Positions 1 to 11,000 of a stretch of DNA of 64,000 bases are shown here, in pieces. A program made the translations under genes and the position numbers. The notes beneath the pieces were generated by a model. The model saw nothing but the letters and a program-made list of their open reading frames with translations, had not been told where the DNA came from and did not search any database. The stretch comes from Tumebacillus_A lipolyticus (GTDB lineage: Bacteria > Bacillota > Bacilli > Tumebacillales > Tumebacillaceae), in contig NZ_JBHUIO010000002.1 in assembly GCF_042682745.1 (NCBI RefSeq), forward strand, positions 186,001 to 250,000, written 5' to 3'. Each line of letters begins with the position of its first letter. Position 1 is the first letter of the stretch.

Positions 1-359
1 CATGGGAAGTCGGTTCTTCCCAAGCTTGACGATCATTTTTTGATTGATTATCGATACATGCGATTGTGCAGATGCGATGTAAGGCGTTGAATGATGAGGT
101 AGTAATATTATTAACGAGGTCGAAACTTCCTGGTTTTGGCTGGTTTAACAGAGCATCACTGTGTGAGCCAACTTTCTTCTGATGCTTGAAGCAACTTGCG
201 CGCGGGGTGATCGCTTCCGTTTTTTCCGCGAACGAATAATTCCTTAGGTTGACATATTAACAATGGATAAATGTTCTCCAGCTTACTCTACGACCTTTTT
301 CGACAACTTAGAAATAAATTAACCGTTTTAGGGAGGTTTCTTATTTTACAACAAAGAAT
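1..359. other. Non-coding stretch upstream of the PKS operon
   Basis: No convincing gene is visible here. A short inverted repeat (TGGGAAG, six bases, CTTCCCA) lies at 3-22, and a T run follows at about 34-39, too far away for a normal terminator. A TTGACA hexamer at 249-254 would suit a -35 box, but no good -10 box lies 16-18 bases downstream. An AGGGAGG motif at about 330-336 has no ATG, GTG or TTG at a useful distance. The stretch probably holds the promoter of the PKS-NRPS-pyrimidine operon, but the sequence does not show it cleanly. Confidence 0.5.
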
Positions 360-443
360 ATGAAAGGGAGAAGAAATGATCCGCTTGAAAATTTGGCATC
401 TGCCGTTTATGAGTCTGTGAACAACCGATTGGAGGAAGTGTAA
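360..443 (+). CDS. Possible 27-residue upstream ORF ending 2 bases before the PKS start
   Basis: An ATG at 360 opens a 27-codon frame whose TAA (441-443) stops two bases before the PKS ATG at 446, and the GGAGG used by the PKS lies inside it. The C-terminal part looks like an acidic amphipathic helix (LENLASAVYESVNNRLEEV). The weakness is the ribosome binding site: the nearest AGGGAGG is more than 20 bases upstream. A competing 14-codon frame starts at ATG 376 with a good GGGAG and stops at 420. Either could be a leader ORF that couples translation into the PKS, or neither may be translated. No homologue is recognised. Confidence 0.22.
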   Translation: MKGRRNDPLENLASAVYESVNNRLEEV

Positions 444-445
444 GG

Positions 446-3400
446 ATGAGCCAAGAGGATATGACATGGGAAGGCATTGCGGTTGTCGGTCTGTCCGGCC
501 GCTTTCCAGGAGCGAATAATATTGAGGAATTTTGGCGAAATCTGCGCGGTGGCGTGGAATCGGTGCGGTTTTTCACCGATGAGGAGTTGCTGGCAGCTGG
601 GGTGAGCCCGCAGAAGCTTACCGATCCCAACTTTGTAAAAGCTGGGGCTGTGTTGGACGGCATCGAGGAGTTTGATGCCAACTTTTTTGGATTTAATCCG
701 CGAGAGGCGGAGATCATGGACCCGCAGCACCGCCTTTTTTTAGAGGCATCGTGGACGGCGCTCGAACATGCGGGATACGATCCAGAGTCTTATGATGGCA
801 CGATCTCCGTGTTTGCAGGAACTGGCATCTCTCGCTATCTCTTGTTCAATCTGCTACCGAACCGCGAGCTAGTCGAATCGGTCGGGCAGATTCAGTTGAT
901 GATCACGAACGACAAAGATTATCTGGCAACTCGCACCTCCTACAAGCTCAATCTGAAAGGCGCGAGCGTCTCGCTCTCCACCGCCTGCTCCACCTCGATG
1001 ACGGCGGTGCACCTCGCCTGTCAGAGCCTGTTGATCGGCGAATCGGATATCGCGCTGGCGGGGGGCGTTTCGATCGCGCTTCCTCAGAAGGCGGGATATG
1101 ACTATGTCAACGGCTCGATCCTGTCTCCGGACGGCCATTGCAGAGCGTTTGACGATGAGGCGAAGGGAACGGTGCCAGGCAGTGGGCTTGGCGTGGTCGT
1201 GCTCAAACGGCTCGAAGATGCGATGGAGGATGGCGACACGATCTATGCGGTGATCAAAGGTACGGCGATCGCAAACGATGGAGCGCAGAAGGTCGGCTTC
1301 ACCGCTCCTGGGGTGGAAGGACAGTCGCAGGCGATCGCAGAGGCGCTGGCGATCTCCGATGTAGAGCCTGACAGCATCTCCTACATAGAAGCGCACGGTA
1401 CGGGCACAGAGCTCGGCGACCCGATCGAGATCTCTGCGCTGTCGCAAGTGTTTGGACTGAGCACCGATCGAACCGGTTTTTGCAAGATCGGTTCTGCCAA
1501 GACGAACGTCGGCCACCTCGATGCGGCCGCAGGGGTGACAGGGCTGATCAAGACGGTGTTGAGCTTGAAGCACGGTGAGATTCCACCCAGCCTGAATTTT
1601 GAGAAGCCGAATGCGAAGATCGACTTTGAAAATTCCCCGTTTGTCGTCAACACGGAGCTGAGCAGATGGGAGTCGGATGGGCCGCGCCGCGCTGGCGTGT
1701 CCTCGTTTGGACTGGGCGGAACGAACGTGCATGCGGTGCTGGAAGAGGCGCCTTCACACGACAGCGATGAGGAGAGCAGACCGTGGCAGCTGTTGCTCAT
1801 GTCTGCCAAGACGGAGGAGGCGCTGGAGGCGGTCACCGACAACTTGGCCGAACATCTGGAGTCGAACGGGGAGCAAAAGCTGGCCGATATCGCCTACACG
1901 CTGCAGGTTGGGCGGCATGCGTTCGAGTCGCGCCGCGCGCTCGTCTGCAAGAGCGCAGACGATGCGGCAGGGGCGCTGACCTGGCGCGATCCGAAGCGCC
2001 TGATGAGCCGCCGGGTGCCGATGCGTCAGCGACCGATCGCCTTGATGTTCACCGGCGTGGGCGATCAGTATGTGAACATGGGCTATGAGCTGTACCGGAC
2101 AGAACCTCTGTTCCAAGAGGCGGTCGATCGGTGCTGCGAGATCTTAAAACTGTATCTTGGCACCGACCTGCGCGAGCTGATGTTCAATCAGGATGCGATC
2201 GCGAAGGAGACGGACGGACAGGAGCAATCGTTCGATCTGCGCAAGATGTTGCGCCGAGAAGAGGCGGTCGACCCACAGGCGCAAAAGTTGAACGAGACGA
2301 GATACGCCCAGCCTGCGCTGTTTGTGATCGAATATGCGCTCGGGCGCTTGCTGATCGAGTGGGGCGTGCGCCCGCAAGCGATGATCGGCCACTCGCTCGG
2401 CGAATATGTGGCAGCCTGCCATGCGGGGGTCTTTTCGCTCGAAGATGCGCTGATGATCGTCGCCAAGCGAGCGCAGTTGATCCAAGAGCTGCCAGGTGGG
2501 GAGATGCTCGCTGTGCCGCTCAGCGCACAAGAGGTGGAGGTGCTGCTCGGTGAGGGTCTGTATCTTGCGACTGTCAATGCGCCGAAGCACTGCGTCCTCT
2601 CGGGAACGGCCGAGCAGATCGCCGAGCTGGAAGCTGTGTTGCAAGCGAAAGGGATCGCCTGCTCGCGCGTGGCGTCCTCGCATCCGTTCCACTCGCCGCT
2701 GATGGAGCCGATCGCCGCCAAATTGACCGAGCTGGTGCGCCGCGTCCAGCCGCAGGAGCCGGAGATTCGGCTGATCTCCAATGTGACGGGAACGTGGTTG
2801 ACTGCCGACGATGCGACCGATCCGTCCTATTGGGCGCGCCATCTCTGTCAGACGGTTCGCTTTGCAGAGGGTGTGCAGACGATCTGCGAAGATGCGGATC
2901 TGCTGTTGCTTGAGGTTGGGCCTGGGCAGACGCTGTCGAGCTTTGCCGTGCAAACTCGGGCGGAGCGCACCGTGCTGCCGACGATTCGCCCCTCTTTTGA
3001 CCAGCGTTCCGATGTCGCTTTCCTGCTCGGCACGATCGGCCAGCTCTGGCTGGAAGGAGTGGAGGTCGATTGGCGAGCGTTCTCTTCTGCGGAGCGCCGA
3101 CTGCGCGTGCCGCTGCCGACCTATCCGTTTGAGCGAACGCGCTTTTGGATCGATCCGGCGACGAGCGTAGCTGAGGATGCGCGCATGTCGCTGACCGAGA
3201 CGGGCGACAAGGCGAACGTCGCCGACTGGTTCTCCAGGCAGACGTGGCAGCGCACGCCAGACCTGCCGACCGCAGCGGCGGTGGAGCCGTCCCGCTGGCT
3301 CGTCTTTGCCGACACGCTCGATCTGGGCGACATCCTCGCGCAGCGGCTGGTCGAATCGGGCCACGAGCTGATCCGCGTGTCAGCAGCAGACTCTTTCCGC

Positions 3401-5032
3401 AAAGTGAATGAGATGGCGTATACGATCAACCCGGCCGCTTCGTCCGATTATGAGCGGTTGATCGGTGACCTGATCGCAAACGAAAAGACTCCAGCCAACA
3501 TTTTGCACCTGTTTTCGGTCACAGGCGACCGCGATCTGAGCGGCCGTTTTGACGAAGCGCAGCCGCTCGGTTTCTATTCCTTGCTCTCGCTTGCCCAAGC
3601 GCTGGGCAAACATCATCTCACCGACCTGATCGACCTCTGGGTGGTCGGCGATCGAATCGCCGAGATCGAGAGCACCGATGAGCCGCTGGCAGAAAAAGCG
3701 ACGCTGCTTGCGCTGTGCAAAGTGATTCCGCAGGAATATCGAAACATCACCTGCCGCTACCTCGACATTCGACTGCCCAAGCTTGCTGGCCGCCAAGGCG
3801 AAAAGCTGCTCGGTCAGCTGATGAGCGAGTTTGCGAAGCGCAGTCCAGATCGGCTGATCGGCTATCGCGGGCAGCAGCGCTTCGTGCAGTCCTTCGAACC
3901 GCATCCGTTGCCGGCAGCACCGAAGCGCTCCGCGCTTCCGCAGCGGTTGCGGCAAAATGGCGTCTACCTGATCACGGGCGGCTTTGGCACGTTTGGCAGC
4001 CTGTATGCGGAGTACCTCGCCAAGACGGTGCAGGCCAAGCTGGTGTTGGTCTGTCGCACCCAGCTTCCGCATCGTGAAAACTGGGCGGACATCTTGGCGG
4101 CCGAACACGGTGGCGACAAGGTGAGCAACATGATCTACTCCGTGCGGCGCCTGAACTCTTTGGGAGCGGAAGTGCGCGTCGTCACCGCCGATGTTTCGGA
4201 TGCAGAGCAGATGGAAGCGGTGTTCGAATGGACGGAAAACACGTTCGGCTCGCTCGATGGGATCATTCATGCGGCAGGAATCGTGGAGCGCGACTCGCTC
4301 ACGACGATCGCCGAGACGGGGCCGGCCGAATGCGAGCAACATTTCAAGGCGCGGGTCGAGGGCGCCTATGTGCTGCAAAAGATCCTCGAAGATTATGAGC
4401 CTGACTTTTGTCTGCTGCACTCGTCGCTCTCCTCGGTGCTCGGTGGAATCGGTCTGGTCGCACCGACAGCCGGTCATCTGTTCCTCGACGCATTTGCGGC
4501 AGCACAGAGCAAAGAGAGCGACTTCCCCTGGCTGCACCTCAACTGGGAACCGGGGGAGCGGGAGCAGATGTTGGATGCGATCGGGCGGATCTTCGCTCAA
4601 GATCCGCTCACCTCTTTGGTGGTGTCGCCGAAAGATTTGCCGTCTGCGCTGAAAAAGTGGATTCAGTTCGAAGCGCAGGCGGGTGAAGGGGACAGCCTGC
4701 ATGAAAAGCTTTCCGGACAAAAACATGCGCGTCCCAACCTGCACACCGCCTATGTAGCACCGCGCGATGAAGGGGAAGAGTCGATCGCAGAGATTTTCCA
4801 AGAGCTGCTCGGCATCGAACAGGTGGGCATCCACGATTCTTTCTTCCAGCTGGGGGGGAACTCGCTGCTCGGCACGCAGCTGATCACCCGTCTGCGCGGC
4901 GCCTTCCAAGTCGATCTGCCGCTGCGCATTCTGTTTGAAGCTGCTACGGTGGCAGAGCTCGCGGTGGTAATCGAAGACCTGATCATCGAAGAGATATCCA
5001 AGCTGAGCGACGATGAAGCGTTGAGCTATTAG
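446..5032 (+). CDS. Type I polyketide synthase module, KS-AT-KR-ACP, with defective KR
   Basis: This 1528-residue protein is one complete extending PKS module. The ketosynthase spans about residues 8-440, with Cys181 in STACSTSM, His317 in EAHGTG and His357 in NVGHL. The acyltransferase spans about 530-880, with Ser650 in GHSLGE; its HPFHS motif fits malonyl-CoA rather than methylmalonyl-CoA. The ketoreductase covers about 960-1410 with a GGFGTFG nucleotide-binding loop. The catalytic Tyr position is Pro1340 and the following Asn position is His1344, so ketoreduction is probably lost and a beta-keto group kept. The ACP follows, with Ser1473 in LGGNSLL. There is no DH, ER, loading or thioesterase domain. 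The start follows GGAGG (431-435) by ten bases. The NRPS gene begins 14 bases downstream, so the ACP probably hands its acyl chain to the first C domain there. The source of the starter acyl group is not visible. Confidence 0.93.
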   Translation: MSQEDMTWEGIAVVGLSGRFPGANNIEEFWRNLRGGVESVRFFTDEELLAAGVSPQKLTDPNFVKAGAVLDGIEEFDANFFGFNPREAEIMDPQHRLFLEASWTALEHAGYDPESYDGTISVFAGTGISRYLLFNLLPNRELVESVGQIQLMITNDKDYLATRTSYKLNLKGASVSLSTACSTSMTAVHLACQSLLIGESDIALAGGVSIALPQKAGYDYVNGSILSPDGHCRAFDDEAKGTVPGSGLGVVVLKRLEDAMEDGDTIYAVIKGTAIANDGAQKVGFTAPGVEGQSQAIAEALAISDVEPDSISYIEAHGTGTELGDPIEISALSQVFGLSTDRTGFCKIGSAKTNVGHLDAAAGVTGLIKTVLSLKHGEIPPSLNFEKPNAKIDFENSPFVVNTELSRWESDGPRRAGVSSFGLGGTNVHAVLEEAPSHDSDEESRPWQLLLMSAKTEEALEAVTDNLAEHLESNGEQKLADIAYTLQVGRHAFESRRALVCKSADDAAGALTWRDPKRLMSRRVPMRQRPIALMFTGVGDQYVNMGYELYRTEPLFQEAVDRCCEILKLYLGTDLRELMFNQDAIAKETDGQEQSFDLRKMLRREEAVDPQAQKLNETRYAQPALFVIEYALGRLLIEWGVRPQAMIGHSLGEYVAACHAGVFSLEDALMIVAKRAQLIQELPGGEMLAVPLSAQEVEVLLGEGLYLATVNAPKHCVLSGTAEQIAELEAVLQAKGIACSRVASSHPFHSPLMEPIAAKLTELVRRVQPQEPEIRLISNVTGTWLTADDATDPSYWARHLCQTVRFAEGVQTICEDADLLLLEVGPGQTLSSFAVQTRAERTVLPTIRPSFDQRSDVAFLLGTIGQLWLEGVEVDWRAFSSAERRLRVPLPTYPFERTRFWIDPATSVAEDARMSLTETGDKANVADWFSRQTWQRTPDLPTAAAVEPSRWLVFADTLDLGDILAQRLVESGHELIRVSAADSFRKVNEMAYTINPAASSDYERLIGDLIANEKTPANILHLFSVTGDRDLSGRFDEAQPLGFYSLLSLAQALGKHHLTDLIDLWVVGDRIAEIESTDEPLAEKATLLALCKVIPQEYRNITCRYLDIRLPKLAGRQGEKLLGQLMSEFAKRSPDRLIGYRGQQRFVQSFEPHPLPAAPKRSALPQRLRQNGVYLITGGFGTFGSLYAEYLAKTVQAKLVLVCRTQLPHRENWADILAAEHGGDKVSNMIYSVRRLNSLGAEVRVVTADVSDAEQMEAVFEWTENTFGSLDGIIHAAGIVERDSLTTIAETGPAECEQHFKARVEGAYVLQKILEDYEPDFCLLHSSLSSVLGGIGLVAPTAGHLFLDAFAAAQSKESDFPWLHLNWEPGEREQMLDAIGRIFAQDPLTSLVVSPKDLPSALKKWIQFEAQAGEGDSLHEKLSGQKHARPNLHTAYVAPRDEGEESIAEIFQELLGIEQVGIHDSFFQLGGNSLLGTQLITRLRGAFQVDLPLRILFEAATVAELAVVIEDLIIEEISKLSDDEALSY

Positions 5033-5046
5033 TTGGAGGTGGAAGG

Positions 5047-8000
5047 ATGGACAACAACAAAACGGACCTGATGCAGAAGCGTTCATCGCTCACCCCCGCA
5101 CAACGGGAGCTGCTCAAACGCCGCATGGCGGGCACGACCAAAGCGCCAGTCACTGCGATCAGCACCATCCCGCAGCGACCTGATGGTGCGGTGCCGCTGA
5201 GCTTCGCACAGCAGCGCGTCTGGCTGCTCGATCAGCTGGAGCCGGGCACCGCGACCTACAACATTCCGTATGCTGTCGCGATGACTGGCGATCTGCGCCT
5301 CGACGTTTTAAAGCGATCTCTGCAGGAGATCATCGATCGACACGAAGCGCTGCGGACCGTCTTCACAGCGGTGGATGGGGAGGTTGAGCAGACGATTCTC
5401 CCCGAGCTTTCGATCGCTGTGCCCCTGCTCGACCTGCGCCACCTCTCAGCGGAGGAGCGGACAAAGGAGGTGGCGCGCCTGACGCTGGAAGAGGCGCAGC
5501 GCCCGTTCGATCTGACGCTCGGTCCGCTGTTGCGGGCGAAGGTGCACCAGATCGGAGATGATGCGTACACGCTGACGCTCGTCATCCATCACGCTGTTGG
5601 CGACGGTTGGTCGTTCGGCGTCTTGATCCGCGAGATCGCGGCGCTCTACGAATCGTTTTTGCACGAGCGACGTTCACCTCTGCCAGCGCTCTCCGTTCAG
5701 TATGCCGACTTCGCGCACTGGCAGCGCCAGTGGATGCAGGGGGACAATCTACAGCAGCAGCTGGATTACTGGAAAGGGCGGTTGGGGAGCGACCTGACCA
5801 CTCTGCAGCTGCCGACAGATCGACCGCGGCCTGCGATGCAGACCTTTCGGGGCGCTTGGTACGAATTTTGGCTGCCAAAAGAGCTTGAGCAAATGTTGGA
5901 AGCTCTGAGCGCATCAGAAGGTGCGACGCTCTACATGACCTTGCTCGCTGCCTTTAACGTCCTGCTCTACCGCTACACGATGCAGGAGGACATCGCGGTC
6001 GGTTCGCCGATCGCGGGGCGCAACAAAGGGGAGATCGAAGGGTTGATCGGCTTCTTTGTAAACACGCTGGTCATGCGCACAAGCGTGGAAGGCACGATGT
6101 CCTTTCGAGAAGTGCTGTCGCGCGTCAAAGAGGTGGCGGTCGGCGCTTATGCACATCAGGATCTGCCATTTGAAAAGCTGGTCGAAGAAGTGCAGCCGGA
6201 GCGCAACATGAGCTATTCACCGCTGTTTCAAGTGATGTTTGTGTTGCAGAACGCGCCGGTGCCAGAGCTGCGCTTGCCTGGTCTCCTGCTGAAAGCGCAA
6301 GAGATCGACAGCGGCACGTCCAAGTTCGATCTGTCGCTCTACCTGACGCAAAAGGAGGCGGGCTTGCACGCGAAGTTCGAGTACAACACCGATCTGTTCG
6401 ACCTAGCGACAGTCGAGCGCATGGGGCAGCACTTTCACCGCCTGCTCGACTCGATGCTTCAGGATGTGGATCGACCGATCGCCGCTCTGCCGATGCTTAC
6501 GGAGCGAGAGCAAAGCCTGTTCGCCGGCGAATGGAACGGATCGAAAGTTGAACTCGCAGCTGATCAGACGGTGCACGAGCTGTTTTCGGCGCAGGCGGTG
6601 CGAACGCCAGATCGGATCGCAGTCTCCGATCGCACCAGCTCGCTGACCTACAGCGAGCTGGAGGAGCGCAGCAATCGGTTGGCGCGCTATCTGCAGGCGC
6701 AAGGGGTGCAGCCAGGTGAGCTGATCGGCATCTCGATGGAGCGTTCGCCGGAGATGATCGTCTCGTTGCTCGGCATCCTCAAGTCGGGCGCCGCCTACGT
6801 CCCGGTCGATCCGGGCTACCCGGAAGAGCGGAAAGCGTACATGCTGAACGACTCGGCTGTCAATCTGCTGCTGACGCAATCTCACGTTTTGGATCGGTTG
6901 CCCGCCCACACCGCACAGACGATCTGCCTGGACACAGCGTGGGAGCAGATCGAGGCGGCGAGCGGGGAGCACATGCAACCGATCAGAGATGAGCAAAGCT
7001 TGATGTACGTCTTGTACACATCGGGATCGACAGGCAATCCGAAGGGTGTCGAGGGCACGCACAACGCGACGCTCAACCGCTTCCACTGGATGTGGAGCAC
7101 CTATCCGTTCGGGGAAGCAGAAGTCTGCTCGCAAAAGACGTCGCTCAACTTTGGCGACTCGATCTGGGAGATCTGGGGTCCGCTGTTGAAAGGCGTGCCG
7201 CTGGTGATCTTTGATGATCTGACGGTCAAAGATATTGAGCAATTCGTTTCGGCGCTTAGAGCGCACTGCGTGACGCGCATCGTGCTCGTTCCTTCTCTGC
7301 TGCGGGCGATGCTCGACACCTATGAGCATCTGCAGCGGGAGCTTCCAGATCTATCCTTTTGGGTGTGCAGTGGAGAAGCGCTGACTGTGGAGCTGACCGA
7401 GCGCTTTCACCGGGCGATGCCAGATGCACTCTTGCTCAATCTGTACGGCTCGACCGAAGTGGCAGCAGACGTGACCTACTATGAAACAAGTTCTTCGCTT
7501 TCCGGCTTGTCGAGCATTCCGATCGGGCGGCCGATTCACAACGCGAAGCTGTACGTCCTCGATCGCAACCTGCAGCAGGTGCCGATCGGCGTTTCCGGCG
7601 AGCTCTGCGCAGGTGGGGCGGTGCTCGCCAACGGGTATTATAATCGACCCGATCTGACCGAGGAGCGCTTTGTTCGCAACCCGTTTGACGGCGGACGAAT
7701 GTTCAAGACGGGCGACATCGTGCGCTGGTTGCCGAGCGGAGACATCGAATATTTGGGCCGCGTGGACAATCAGGTCAAAATTCGCGGCTATCGCATCGAG
7801 CTGGGCGAGATCGAAGCGGCGCTGATCGCACATGTGCAGGTTCATTCCACCGTCGTGATGGTGCGCGAAGACATCCCGGGCGACAAGCGACTCGTCGCCT
7901 ACGCGGTGTTGCAGGCGGAGTCGGAAGTGACCGCTTTCGATCTGCGCCACTACCTGCAAGCGAAGTTGCCCGAGTATATGGTGCCCGCTTCGTTTGTGAT

Positions 8001-11000
8001 GTTGGATGCGCTGCCGCTGACGCCGAGCGGCAAAGTGAACCGCTTGGCGCTCCCAGCACCTGGCCAGGCGGATGAACTGGGCGAACAGCTCTACATCGCG
8101 CCGCGGACCGAGACGGAGGAGAAGCTGGCGGAGATCTGGCAGACGGTGCTGCATTTGGAGCGGGTGAGCGCACAGGCAAACTTTTTTGAGCTGGGCGGCC
8201 ACTCGCTGCTGGCGACGCAAATTTTGTCGCGCGTGCGGCGTGAATTTGAAGTTCAGCTCTCTTTAAAGCAGTTTTTCGAAGCCCCGACGCTCGAAGGGGT
8301 GGCAGGCAAGATCGAGACGGCGCTCGCAGATGCGGATCGCCAGCAGGGGCAATCGGTGGTGCCGGTGCCGCGGGATGGGCAGATGCGGATGTCATCTTCT
8401 CAGGAGCGACTGTGGTTTTTTGAACAGTTTCAGCCGGGCACTCCGACCTACAACATCCCGGAAGTGGTGCGAATCGAAGGGGAGATCGATTTTCTCGCCT
8501 TGCAGTCCGCCTTGAACGAGCTGATCGCGCGCCATGAAAACTTGCGGACCTCGTTTCTGATGGTCGACGGTGAGCCGGTGCAAAAAATTGAACCGTACGC
8601 CCCGCGGGAACTTCCGGTGATCGATCTGCAAGACATCGCGGCGGATGCGAGGTTTGCCCGCGCCCGGGAACTGGCGACCGAACTGTACAAACGGCCGTTT
8701 TTCTTGGACGCAGGTGCGCCGCTCTCGCTGACGGTGCTCCGACTCGCACCGGATGATCACATCCTCGTCTTGATCATGCACCATATCATCACCGATGGCT
8801 GGTCGATGAGCCGCATCTATCAGGAGACGCTCGCGCTCTATGAAATGTTCTCGCAGGGGAAAGATTCAGACTTGCCTGAACTGCAGGTGCAATATGCGGA
8901 TTATGCGCACTGGCAACGAGAGCGGCTGGAGAGCGCGGAGATGGAAGAGCAGCTCGCCTACTGGCGAGAGCAGCTGCGCGGTTCGCTGCCTGTGTTGCAA
9001 CTGCCAACCGATCGCCCGCGCCCAGCAGAGCAGACGTTTCGCGGCGACGCACTGCCGTTCGTGGTTCCCAAAGGGCTTTCCGCGCAGCTGCAACAGCTGT
9101 GTCAGCAAGCAGGGGTCACCTCGTACATGCTGTTGCTGGCAGCGTTTAACACGCTCCTCTCCCGCTATTCGGGGCAAGAGGACATCCTGCTCGGCTCGCC
9201 GGTCGCCAACCGCACGCGCGAAGAGGTGGAGAGCTTGATCGGCTTCTTCGTCAACACGATCGTCATGCGGACCGACCTGTCTGGCGCGCCAACGTTTGCT
9301 GAACTGCTCGCTCGCGTCAAACGGATGACGCTCGATGCGTATGCGAATCAGGATGTGCCGTTCGAGCGGCTTGTCGAAGCGGTCAACCCGGAGCGAAGCA
9401 ACTCGCACGCGACGCTCGTGCAAGGCATGTTCGCCTTGTTGAATACGCCAGGTTCCGCCCTGCAGGTGGCGGGGCTGCAAGTTCGATTGTCCAACATGAT
9501 GCTCACGCGCCTCGGCGTCGACAAAGAATCGATCGACTACGATTTTGTCGTCAACATGGTGGAGAACGATAACGGCCTGCGCGGTGTATTCGAATACAAT
9601 GTCGATCTGTTCGACAAAGCGACGATCGAGCGGATGATCGGCCATTTTCTCGCCCTGCTGCAAGCGGTGGTCGACAACCCGGAGCAGAAGATCTCCGACC
9701 TGCAATTTTTGACGGCAGCAGAACGCCAGCATGTGCTGACCCGCTTTCACGGGCCGGCGCTCTCGTTCCCACAGGACGTCTGCATCCATCAGCTGTTCGA
9801 AGCGCAGGTGTCCAAGACGCCAGATGCAATTGCAATGGTGGCAGGGACGAAGCGACTCACCTACCGCGAGCTGAACGAGCGAGCGAATGGTGTTGCCTGC
9901 CGCCTGCAACAGATAGGGGTGGGAGTGGAGTCCCTGGTCGGCATCTACATGGAGCGATCGGAAGAGCTGGTCATCGCGATGATCGGCGTGCTGAAAGCGG
10001 GAGGTGCGTACGTTCCGCTCGATCCGCTCTATCCGCAGGAGCGCGTGCTGTTCACGATGGAAGATGCCAATCTGACCGCGTTGCTCACCGAGGAACATCT
10101 GCGCTCCGAACTGCCCGAGCAAGAAGCGCGCATCCTCTGTCTGCCGCTCGCCGAGCAGCAGATCGACAATCTGCAAAGCGCCGTCGAGCCGGGTCATCTG
10201 GCCTATGTGATCTACACCTCAGGTTCGACAGGTCGGCCGAAAGGGGTGGCGATCGAGCATCGCAGTGCGACTTCGCTGATTCATTGGGCGCATCGGGAGT
10301 ATGCGGCAGAGGAGCTGGCCGGCGTGCTGTTTGCAACCTCGATCTGTTTCGACCTTTCTGTCTTCGAGCTGTTCGCGACGCTCTCCGCGGGCGGAACGGT
10401 CATCCTGGCAGAAAATGCACTGCATCTCGTGCAGCTTCCCGCAAAAGACGAAGTGACGCTGATCAACACCGTCCCTTCGGCGATCGCCGAGCTGCTTCGC
10501 ATCGGAGGCATTCCGCAATCGGTGCGAACGATCAATCTTGCTGGGGAAGCGCTGCCGCTTCACCTGGTTCAAGAGCTGTACGAGCTTCCGACGGTGCGAA
10601 AGGTGTACAACCTGTACGGTCCCTCGGAGGACACGACCTATTCGACCTATGCGCTGCTTGAGCGATCGGCGATCACCACCCCGTCGATCGGTCGTCCATT
10701 GCCGAATACGCAAGCTTATCTGCTCGATGCAAACATGCAACCTGTACCGATCGGAGTGCCTGGGCAGCTGTATCTCGCAGGGGATGGCTTGGCCCGTGGA
10801 TATTTGAACCGAGATGAACTCACGCGGGAAAAATTTGTTCCCGATCCGTTCTCGACAGATGGGGCGCGCATGTACGCGACCGGCGACTTGGCGCGCTGGC
10901 TCCCAGACGGAAGCTTGAGCTACATGGGACGCCTCGATCAGCAGATCAAGCTGCGCGGCTTCCGGATCGAGACGGGGGAGATCGAGGAGAACATGCGCCG

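Noticed and set aside
3..22. Hairpin TGGGAAG/CTTCCCA as a terminator of an upstream gene
   Set aside because: The stem is only 7 bp and the T run does not follow it directly, so it cannot be supported from this window alone.
249..277. TTGACA at 249 as the -35 box of the PKS operon
   Set aside because: No acceptable -10 hexamer lies 16-18 bases downstream; the best AT-rich string (GATAAA) is only 11 bases away.
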